Assembly: GCA_900757655.1 (NCBI GenBank) | Contig: CAAEOT010000013.1 | Coordinates: 1 to 29,475 of the forward strand | Direction: 5' to 3' | DNA length: 29,475 bases | Source of the DNA: an uncultured Oscillospiraceae bacterium | Lineage (GTDB): Bacteria; Bacillota; Clostridia; Oscillospirales; Oscillospiraceae | In this document: positions 23,962 to 29,475 of the stretch, piece by piece | How the letters are laid out: each line of letters opens with the position of its first letter | How positions within the stretch are numbered: the first letter of the stretch is position 1 | Notes under the pieces: generated by a model | Database searches by the model: none | The model's input: the letters and a program-made list of their open reading frames with translations, nothing else | Told to the model about the DNA's origin: nothing | Translations under genes and position numbers: made by a program

Positions 23962-24498
23962 ATGAATATTACCGTTTATCTTGGCGCAAATGAAGGAAAC
24001 GACCCCGGTCTGCGCAAAGCGGTCGAAGAGCTGGGAACCTGGATCGGCAGCAGCGGAAACGCGCTGGTCTACGGCGGCTCCAGATCCGGACTGATGGGTG
24101 CGATCGCGGACAGCGTTTTGCTCTCTGGCGGTGAAGTGACCGGCGTCGAGCCGCGGTGCTTCATCGAAAACGAATTCCAGCACGACGGCCTGACCAGGCT
24201 GATCGTGACCGAGGACATGACGGAGCGCAAACGCAAAATGATCGAGCTCGGCGATGCCTTTATCGCCTTCCCCGGCGGCACGGGAACGCTCGAGGAGATC
24301 ACGGAGGTCATGTCGAAGGTGTCTCTGAAGCATCTGGACGCGCCGTGCATTCTCTACAACCTGAACGGTTACTACAATGCGCTGCAGGCGCTTCTGGGGC
24401 ATATGATCGAAAAGGGACTGTCGTCCGAGGAGCGGCAGGAGGGCATTTATTTTGTCGGAGACCTTGAGGAGATCCGGCACATCTTGAGTCTCGCGTGA
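23962..24498 (+). CDS. LOG-family protein (TIGR00730 type nucleoside monophosphate phosphoribohydrolase)
   Basis: This 178-residue protein has a Rossmann-like fold with YGGSRSGLMG (37-46) and the signature PGGTGTLEE (104-112), plus TERKRKM (88-94) with the conserved Arg-Lys. LOG-family enzymes cleave the base from nucleoside 5'-monophosphates; some release cytokinins from their ribosides, others are PpnN-like nucleotidases linked to stringent response. The short bacterial form here has no clear substrate. ATG 23962 follows GGAGGG by 7 bases. It is a single gene between its own promoter, an attenuator-like hairpin and a terminator, so its expression seems to be controlled at early elongation. 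Confidence 0.92.
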   Translation: MNITVYLGANEGNDPGLRKAVEELGTWIGSSGNALVYGGSRSGLMGAIADSVLLSGGEVTGVEPRCFIENEFQHDGLTRLIVTEDMTERKRKMIELGDAFIAFPGGTGTLEEITEVMSKVSLKHLDAPCILYNLNGYYNALQALLGHMIEKGLSSEERQEGIYFVGDLEEIRHILSLA

Positions 24499-24524
24499 TT
24501 TCCGACCGTCTCCTGAATATGCAA

Positions 24525-24571
24525 AGATCCCCTCCGTGTGCAGGAAAGCACACGGAGGGGATCTGCTTTTT
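24525..24571. terminator. Bidirectional terminator between LOG gene and convergent operon
   Basis: Bases 24525-24541 pair perfectly with 24548-24564 (17 base pairs, loop AGGAAA). GCTTTTTAT follows on the plus strand. It also lies just past the end of the minus-strand operon. Confidence 0.88.
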
Positions 24572-24613
24572 ATAAAGTTTGTTTGGCTGCATGCCGGCCT
24601 CTACGCGGCCGCC

Positions 24614-25564
24614 TCAGCCCAGATACTGCTTGTCGTAGTTGTTCTGGATGCAGGAGATGACCTTCGTGATGACGGTGTTGAACGGGGTGGGCACGCCCAG
24701 CCGCTCGCCGTAGCGCGCGATGGCACCGTTGAGCACGGAGATTTCCGTCTGGCGCTGGTGCAGCACGGCGTCCTGCGCCATGGACGGATAGTAGTTGCCG
24801 AGGTTTGCGACGATGTTCGGCTCCTCCTTTTCCATGAGCGGCCAGAGATCACCGATGCCGAGCGCCTGTGCGACGGCGCAGCCCTCTTTCCAGACGTGCA
24901 TGACGATGTCGTGGCCGTAGGAGTCGGCGAACGTCTCCTTCACCTTCAGGCGCATGACGGCGCTTACGCCGTTGTAGCCGCTGTTGGCGATGACTTTCTT
25001 CCAGATGTACGGACGCACGTCCTCGTCAAAGCTCGCATTGCAGCCGCCCGCCCGGAAGCACGCCTCGAGCGCCTTGCCGGCGGCGTCGGCCTTCGGGTTG
25101 TTGTGCACGGCGCCGAAGTGCATCTGGATGCCTTTTTCCGGCTTGCTCACGCACACGCCGGGGCCGGCGAGCTCCGTGCCGATCAGGCCGCTGCCATAGA
25201 GGATGCGGTCGGTCTCCACGAACTGGGCGAGCACCTCGTCGTTGCCGAGGCCGTTCTGCAGCGAGACGACGACCGTCTCCGGCCCGATGCAGGGCATGGT
25301 GTCGGCCATGACGTCCGCGGTCTGCGTGGCCTTGACCATGAGGATGACCATGTCCATGGTGCCGATGTCGTGCGCGGTGGCGCTCGTGTGGAAGCCCGTG
25401 AGCACCTCCTCGCCCTCCGGCGTGCGGAAGACCAGCCCGTCGGCCGCGATCTTGTCCATGTGCGCTTTGTACTTATCGACGAGCCAGAGCTCGGCGCCGC
25501 CCTTGCGCAGATAGGCGGCGAACACGCTGCCGGCAGCGCCGGAGCCGATCATTGCAATTTTCAT
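24614..25564 (-). CDS. Ketopantoate-reductase-family dehydrogenase, copy 2
   Basis: This 316-residue NAD(P)H-dependent reductase has the nucleotide motif IGSGAAGSVFAAYL (6-19), the catalytic-type lysine in VKATQT (Lys78), NGLGND, a second lysine region YIWKKVIANSGYNGVSAV and the C-terminal RQTEISVLNGAI, with the conserved Glu of the family. PanE/ApbA reduces ketopantoate to pantoate. Here two paralogues stand with an FAH-family gene and no panB/panC, so reduction of another 2-oxo acid is more likely. AAGGAGG lies 7 bases before ATG 25564. It is last in the operon, 69 bases after copy 1, with a GC-rich stem-loop between. Confidence 0.88.
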   Translation of the reverse strand: MKIAMIGSGAAGSVFAAYLRKGGAELWLVDKYKAHMDKIAADGLVFRTPEGEEVLTGFHTSATAHDIGTMDMVILMVKATQTADVMADTMPCIGPETVVVSLQNGLGNDEVLAQFVETDRILYGSGLIGTELAGPGVCVSKPEKGIQMHFGAVHNNPKADAAGKALEACFRAGGCNASFDEDVRPYIWKKVIANSGYNGVSAVMRLKVKETFADSYGHDIVMHVWKEGCAVAQALGIGDLWPLMEKEEPNIVANLGNYYPSMAQDAVLHQRQTEISVLNGAIARYGERLGVPTPFNTVITKVISCIQNNYDKQYLG

Positions 25565-25584
25565 GCGTTTGCCTCCTTAGCGAA

Positions 25585-25613
25585 CTGCCGGCCGGTTGTT
25601 GGCCGGCCGGCAG
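25585..25613 (-). repeat. Stem-loop between the two reductase genes
   Basis: Bases 25585-25595 pair perfectly with 25603-25613 (11 GC-rich base pairs). No T-tract follows on the minus strand, so RNA processing or partial attenuation of the second reductase is more likely than termination. Confidence 0.55.
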
Positions 25614-25633
25614 AGAAGATTCGGGGTGGGAAA

Positions 25634-26644
25634 TTACTTCAGGTACTGCTTGTCGTAGTTGCCCTGGATGCAGCGCACGACCTGGGACAGGACCTTGCAC
25701 ACCGGGGTGTCGATGCCCAGCTGCTCGCCGTACTCAGCGATCTTGCCGTTGAGCACGTCGATCTCGGTCTGGCGGTGATTGAAGAGCATATCCTGGCACA
25801 TGGACGGATAGTAGTCCGCGATGTTGGTGACGATGTCCTGATGATCGTGGGCGATGAACTCATCGGCGTCCATCGGCACACCCTTGGCGGTCGCGACCGC
25901 GCAGGTCTCGCGGATAACGCTGTGGAACAGCCACTGGCCGAACGGATCCGCCTCGACCTCGCCGATCTTCAGACGCAGGACCGCGCACACGGTGTTGACG
26001 GTGGCGTTCACGCAGACCTTTTTCCAGATGAACTTGTAGATGTTGTTGTCGGTGCCCGGCTCGCCGTCGCGCCAGTAGGCGTCGCAGCCGCCGGCACGAT
26101 AGCACTTGAGCATCTCGGCGCAAGCCGCGTCGTTGAGCTCCGAGCGGACCGCACCGCCGAAGTTCATCTGCACGCCGCCGGCCGGGGTAGACACGCAGTG
26201 TGCGGGTTCGGGCAGAGCCGTGCCCAGCACGCCGGAGCCGATGATGCAGCGCTCTTTCGGGAAGACCTTGAAGAGGTTGTCGTCGTTGCCGAGGCCGTTG
26301 ATGAGGGAGACGGCGACGGTCGTGTCGCCGATGACGGGCATGGAGTCCTGGATGGCCTGCTCGAGCTGGGTCGCCTTGGTCATGTAGATGATGACGTCGA
26401 CCTTGCCCTCCGCGGCGGCTGCGTCAGCAGCGGTGGTGTAGGTGCGGAAGCCCTTGAGCTGGTAGTCGTAATCCTTGTAGCCGCCCTCTTCCTCCTGATG
26501 GATGGTGAAGTGCATACCTTCCTCGGCGACCTTCTTCATGTGCGCCTCGTAGCGGTCGATGAGGATGATGTCCGCACCGCCCTTACGCAGGTAAGAAGCG
26601 AAGACGCTGCCGGCTGCGCCGGAACCATACATTGCAAATTTCAT
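25634..26644 (-). CDS. Ketopantoate-reductase-family dehydrogenase, copy 1
   Basis: This 336-residue paralogue of the next gene shares YGSGAAGSVFASYLRKGGA at the nucleotide site, the lysine in TKATQ, INGLGNDDN, FIWKKVCVNATVNTVCAV, HRQTEIDVLNGKIAEYG and the C-terminal NYDKQYL. Compared with copy 2 it has two insertions: an acidic loop near residue 50 (HQEEEGGYKDYDY) and extra residues after DAYWRDGEPGTDNN. Both surround the expected substrate cleft, so the two enzymes may prefer different substrates. AAGGAGAG lies about 8 bases before ATG 26644. It follows the FAH-family gene by 71 bases in the same operon. Confidence 0.88.
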   Translation of the reverse strand: MKFAMYGSGAAGSVFASYLRKGGADIILIDRYEAHMKKVAEEGMHFTIHQEEEGGYKDYDYQLKGFRTYTTAADAAAAEGKVDVIIYMTKATQLEQAIQDSMPVIGDTTVAVSLINGLGNDDNLFKVFPKERCIIGSGVLGTALPEPAHCVSTPAGGVQMNFGGAVRSELNDAACAEMLKCYRAGGCDAYWRDGEPGTDNNIYKFIWKKVCVNATVNTVCAVLRLKIGEVEADPFGQWLFHSVIRETCAVATAKGVPMDADEFIAHDHQDIVTNIADYYPSMCQDMLFNHRQTEIDVLNGKIAEYGEQLGIDTPVCKVLSQVVRCIQGNYDKQYLK

Positions 26645-26715
26645 AACTTTTTCTCTCCTTTTCTGAATCTGTTTGCGATATCTTCGGCCGCTGCAGGCGG
26701 ATGCCTGACGGCGGA

Positions 26716-27570
26716 TTACCGAACGGTGTTGGTGAGGGTGCCGATGCCATCAATGCTGCACGCGACCACGTCGCCCGGGTGCAGCCACTTCGGCGGGTCA
26801 AAGCCCATGCCCACGCCGGCGGGCGTGCCCATGGAGATGATCGTGCCGGGCCGAAGCGTCATGCCCTGGCTGAGCTCGGCGATCACGTACGGCACGTGGA
26901 AGATCATGCGGTCGGTCGTGCTGTCCTGCCGGAGCTCGCCGTTGATGCGGCTCTGGATCTTCCATGACTTGCGCACGTCGAATTCGTCCGGCGTGACGAT
27001 CCACGGGCCCATCGGCGTGAAGCCATCGAGGCTCTTGCCGCGGTACCACTGCTTGTGCTGGTTTTGGATCGTGCGCGCGCTCACGTCATTTAAAATGGTG
27101 TAGCCGAACACATAGTCCAGCGCGTCCGCTTCGGTGACGTTGTACGCGGGCCGGCCGATGATGACGGCCAGCTCCGCCTCGTAATCGAGGTCGGCGACCA
27201 GGTCGCTGTGGCTGAGGATGTCGCCGCCGGGGGCGACGGCCTCGTCCACGCGCTTGGAAAAATAGATCGGGAACGCGTCCGGCGCCTTGACACCCTTGCC
27301 GGCGACAGCCTCGCTCTCCTTGGCGTGGTCAAAATAATTGATGCCCAGGCAGATCACGTCCTGCACCGGGCGGGGGATGGGCGCGAGCAGCCTTACGCTC
27401 TCGAGCGGCAGGGCCTCACCGCGCAGCACGGCGGCGGTGTCCAGCACCGGCCAGATGTCGATGAGCGTCTGCATATCTGCGCAGCCCGGCACGGGATGTA
27501 CGGCGGTGCCGGCCGCGTTGAGCAGACCGACGGCGCTGCGGCCGTCCTTTTCAAATGTTACGAGCTTCAT
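26716..27570 (-). CDS. Fumarylacetoacetate hydrolase (FAH)-family hydrolase/isomerase
   Basis: This 284-residue protein has a short N-terminal domain (1-65) and the FAH catalytic domain: CLGINYFDHAKE (74-85), PIYFSKRVDEAVAPGGDI (101-118), metal ligands Glu131 and Glu133 in DYEAELAVIIGR with Asp162 in ILNDVSAR, then KSLDGFTPMGPWIV and the C-terminal MGTPAGVGMGF and PGDVVACSIDGIGTL. Members act on acylpyruvates or decarboxylate oxaloacetate, or isomerise hydroxyhepta-dienedioate; the exact substrate is not evident. ATG 27570 is chosen because homologues begin MKLVTF and GGAGGG lies upstream (about 12 bases). It is the first gene of an operon with the two reductases, which could reduce the 2-oxo acid that it yields. 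Confidence 0.9.
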   Translation of the reverse strand: MKLVTFEKDGRSAVGLLNAAGTAVHPVPGCADMQTLIDIWPVLDTAAVLRGEALPLESVRLLAPIPRPVQDVICLGINYFDHAKESEAVAGKGVKAPDAFPIYFSKRVDEAVAPGGDILSHSDLVADLDYEAELAVIIGRPAYNVTEADALDYVFGYTILNDVSARTIQNQHKQWYRGKSLDGFTPMGPWIVTPDEFDVRKSWKIQSRINGELRQDSTTDRMIFHVPYVIAELSQGMTLRPGTIISMGTPAGVGMGFDPPKWLHPGDVVACSIDGIGTLTNTVR

Positions 27571-27694
27571 AACGTGCGCGCTCCCTCCGAAATCAACACG
27601 GGGCCGTGGATGTGTACGCAAAAATGATGGTTAAAAATTCATCAATCGCGCGTCCCGGAACCGTTGGCGAACGTCAAAAATATGCCAAACTCGA

Positions 27695-27712
27695 TTGTCA
27701 GAGATTCGACAA
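27695..27712. promoter_or_regulatory. Inverted repeat in the FAH-gene leader (candidate operator)
   Basis: TTGTC-AGAGATTC-GACAA lies about 20 bases after the expected start of the minus-strand transcript. A related TTGT...ACAA dyad occurs at 27852-27867. Between here and the FAH start (27570) nothing else is clear. Confidence 0.4.
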
Positions 27713-27736
27713 AAGATTTGACCTCCCAGCGTTGCT

Positions 27737-27765
27737 ATGATAGCACGAAAGTGTAGACGCCGCAA
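27737..27765 (-). promoter_or_regulatory. Promoter of the FAH-reductase operon (extended -10)
   Basis: On the minus strand TTGCGG (27765-27760) and TATCAT (27742-27737) are separated by 17 bases, and TGC precedes the -10 (extended -10). The leader is about 160 bases. Confidence 0.6.
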
Positions 27766-27851
27766 CTGTTTTCTTTCTGCCAGAGTGCTAAAATCACGCA
27801 AAAGATGACAAAAACGCCAGAATCAGAGTGCATAAAAATACATGCAGGATT

Positions 27852-27888
27852 TTGTGCAACCCGACAATTTTCAGAAAATTACTGAAAA
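27852..27888. promoter_or_regulatory. Two adjoining inverted repeats between the divergent promoters
   Basis: TTGT-GCAACCCG-ACAA (27852-27867) is followed directly by TTTTCAG-AAAATTA-CTGAAAA (27868-27888). They lie about 27 bases before the transporter -35 and could bind a regulator serving both directions. Confidence 0.4.
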
Positions 27889-27914
27889 AAATTGGGGATT
27901 GGAAGAGGCTGTTA

Positions 27915-27943
27915 TTGACTTTTGCGTGTGAGAGAATTATAAA
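27915..27943 (+). promoter_or_regulatory. Promoter of the YkvI-type transporter gene (sigma-A type)
   Basis: TTGACT (27915-27920) and TATAAA (27938-27943) are separated by 17 bases. An imperfect dyad AGTTGTTAACGACT (27956-27969) sits just after the start point and could be an operator. Confidence 0.72.
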
Positions 27944-28005
27944 TTTACTATCCCGAGTTGTTAACGACTTGTTCATAAATTAACACATGGGTGTGGATTT
28001 CGAGC

Positions 28006-28038
28006 CCTGTCTCGGTTGGTAGGAGAGCACGAGGCAGG
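28006..28038 (+). repeat. Stem-loop in the transporter leader
   Basis: CCTGTCTCG (28006-28014) pairs with CGAGGCAGG (28030-28038), with one G-T pair, around a 15-base loop. A purine-rich run (28041-28090) then leads to the start codon. I do not recognise a known riboswitch. Confidence 0.45.
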
Positions 28039-28090
28039 ATTGAAATAAAAGAGAGAAAAGAAAAAAAGAGCAAAAAGAGAGAGGTAAAAA

Positions 28091-29326
28091 ATGGATAACA
28101 AAAAGCTCAAGAGCAGCTGGGCAGCCGCCTTTACCGTGGCGTCTGTCTGGTTCGGCACCCACGTGGGCGCCGGCTTCGCGACCGGCAACCAGGTCGTGAA
28201 CTATTTCGTCCAGTATGGCTGGACTGCGGCAATCTTCCCGCTGCTGGCCATGGGCATCCTGGCCGTCGTCATGTACATCATGATGAAGTTTGCCAAGCTC
28301 AGCGGTTTCGACAACTACAAGGACACCTATCGTGCCCTGTATCCGAAGCCGTGGATGGAGATCTTCTTTGAGGTCTTCTACATCATCATCATCCTCGCGG
28401 CGGTCGCTTCCTGCGTTGACGGCGCCGGCGGCATCGTCAAGAGCCTGATCGACCTGCCCGATATCATCTGCAACCTCGTCATCATCGCCCTGCTGATCCT
28501 TCTGTCGATCTTCGGCGTTGACCTGATCATCAAGGCTTCCACCGTGCTTTCCACTGCGATCCTAATCGTCACCGCGATCCTGGTCATCATGGGCTTTGTC
28601 GTTCCGATCGATGCGGTTGCCCAGGAGCTGGCCACTGAGAACGCGGCCTACGCTTCCATCCCGGCCATCGCTGACGTCACCTCCCAGAAGGGCCTCGAGG
28701 GCGTCTGGCGCGGCGTGTTCGTGTACGCTGCTTTCCAGTGCGTGTCCGTCCCGGCCATGATCGCCGCTTCCACCGAGCTGACCCACAAGGGCGTCAAGCG
28801 CGCCAGCATCCTTGGCTGGCTCATGAACGGCGGCGCGCTCGCCGCTTCCGGCGCCATGCTGCTGCGCTGGTACCCGATCCTCTGCGCCATCAAGAGCACC
28901 GGTGTTGATACGGTTGCCAGCCTTGCGGCCCGCCACATCGGCGATGTGATGAAGCTCCCCAACCAGAGCGTTGTCACCCTCATGGGCAGCGGCTACACCT
29001 GGCTGTTCGTCGTGTACACCATCCTGCTGTTCTGCGCGTTCGTGTCCACGTCCGTCACGCTGGTCTACTCCATGATCCAGCGCTTCGAGGGTCACTGCTT
29101 CCCGAAGGCGATCAAGAGCAAGGCTGCCCGCAGCGTCATCGTCGGCCTGATCGTCATCGGCCTGTGCTATGCAGTTTCCCTGCTCGGCCTGTCGACCATC
29201 ATTTCCAAGATCTACGGCTATGACGGCTACTATGCATTGATCGTTGTTGTGCTCCCGGCGTTCATCTGGGGCATCCCGAAGATCAAGAAGCTGTCTGCCG
29301 AGAAGAAGGCAGAGCTGTCGGAGTGA
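28091..29326 (+). CDS. YkvI-type membrane transporter (APC superfamily, LeuT-like fold)
   Basis: This 411-residue protein has about ten to twelve membrane segments. It begins with a charged tail and then ASVWFGTHVGAGFATGNQVVNYF, the unwound first helix typical of sodium- or proton-coupled APC-superfamily carriers and of the YkvI group. Other conserved-looking parts are CVDGAGGIVKSLI, FVYAAFQCVSVPAMI and STELTHKGVKRASILGW. The substrate is unknown. It is divergent from the FAH/reductase operon, and import of the substrate for those enzymes is a reasonable inference. AGAGAGGT lies about 6 bases before ATG 28091. The C-terminal tail is lysine/glutamate-rich. The gene is complete and ends before a double hairpin. 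Confidence 0.85.
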   Translation: MDNKKLKSSWAAAFTVASVWFGTHVGAGFATGNQVVNYFVQYGWTAAIFPLLAMGILAVVMYIMMKFAKLSGFDNYKDTYRALYPKPWMEIFFEVFYIIIILAAVASCVDGAGGIVKSLIDLPDIICNLVIIALLILLSIFGVDLIIKASTVLSTAILIVTAILVIMGFVVPIDAVAQELATENAAYASIPAIADVTSQKGLEGVWRGVFVYAAFQCVSVPAMIAASTELTHKGVKRASILGWLMNGGALAASGAMLLRWYPILCAIKSTGVDTVASLAARHIGDVMKLPNQSVVTLMGSGYTWLFVVYTILLFCAFVSTSVTLVYSMIQRFEGHCFPKAIKSKAARSVIVGLIVIGLCYAVSLLGLSTIISKIYGYDGYYALIVVVLPAFIWGIPKIKKLSAEKKAELSE

Positions 29327-29370
29327 TCTGACCAAGGCGCAACTCTCCAGCGTCCCAATTAAGAAATACT

Positions 29371-29439
29371 GACCGCCGCGTTTGCGGCGTCATAGAGAGG
29401 TAACCCCGCAGGCTTCGGCCTGCGGGGTTGTCGCTGTTT
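29371..29439 (+). terminator. Terminator after the transporter gene
   Basis: A short GCCGC/GCGGC hairpin (29375-29388) is followed by a perfect 12-base-pair stem (29402-29413 with 29418-29429) capped by a C(TTCG)G tetraloop. GTCGCTGTTTT follows, a weak T-tract. The last 36 bases of the window hold nothing clear. Confidence 0.75.
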
Positions 29440-29475
29440 TGTAGAGAGTCAGTGGCAGCGGAGTTATGTGACAGA

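Noticed and set aside
24536..27103. An 855-codon open frame on the plus strand
   Set aside because: It runs opposite the two reductase genes and the FAH gene, which have clear motifs and ribosome-binding sites. Its translation is low-complexity and typical of an antisense frame in GC-rich DNA. The same holds for 9158-10861 (+), 883-2373 (-), 2921-4423 (-) and 18819-20576 (-).
28000..28045. tRNA-like fragment in the transporter leader (GGTTGGTAGGAGAGC resembles a D-arm)
   Set aside because: There is no acceptor stem, anticodon arm or T-arm in the right order. The sequence folds better as a simple stem-loop.
1..29475. CRISPR array, rRNA or tRNA genes
   Set aside because: No regular repeat-spacer pattern and no cloverleaf or rRNA sequence was seen on either strand.

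Overview
The window looks like chromosomal DNA of a GC-rich, anaerobic, spore-forming Gram-positive bacterium, most likely a clostridium of the Oscillospiraceae/Ruminococcaceae type. The signs are a spoVT gene cut by the left edge, an oxygen-sensitive class III ribonucleotide reductase, sigma-A type promoters, strong Shine-Dalgarno sites, SLH cell-wall anchoring and a SipW/TasA-type secretion locus. No rRNA, tRNA, CRISPR array, IS element or phage gene is visible. The taxonomic placement is inference.

Layout. (1) 1-2078: the end of spoVT, an intergenic region with a possible minus-strand small RNA, then galE with its own promoter and terminator. (2) 2135-5514: nrdD-nrdG-dut, an anaerobic dNTP-supply operon whose promoter overlaps a NrdR-like box. 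(3) 13474 down to 5521, minus strand: a seven-gene operon that resembles dlt (D-alanylation of teichoic acids) but differs from it. It encodes an adenylation enzyme, a carrier protein, a fold-III PLP decarboxylase of the BtrK/diaminopimelate-decarboxylase kind, an MBOAT acyltransferase and three tandem DltD-like SGNH proteins. (4) 13666-22855, plus strand and divergent from (3): an ER-type signal peptidase (SipW), four small proteins with SipW-type signal peptides, a 1298-residue repeat adhesin and a protein with three SLH domains. Together these look like a surface fibre or biofilm-matrix locus. (5) 23038-24571: a decayed MATE transporter and a LOG-family phosphoribohydrolase behind a promoter-proximal terminator. 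(6) 24614-27570, minus strand: two tandem ketopantoate-reductase-family dehydrogenases and an FAH-family hydrolase/isomerase, divergent from an APC-superfamily transporter of the YkvI type at 28091-29326.

The most interesting system is region 3. In butirosin biosynthesis, BtrK decarboxylates glutamate held on a carrier protein to give 4-aminobutyryl-carrier. A decarboxylase of that type sits here between the carrier protein and the membrane acyltransferase of a dlt-like pathway. The adenylation enzyme lacks the aspartate that normally grips an alpha-amino group (Ile202 occupies the position). The MBOAT protein ends in the FxYxxF motif known from DltX. I infer a pathway that makes an omega-amino acyl group (for example beta-alanyl or 4-aminobutyryl) on a carrier protein and esterifies it to a cell-surface polymer. 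Region 4 starts from the same intergenic region, so the two surface systems may be co-regulated.
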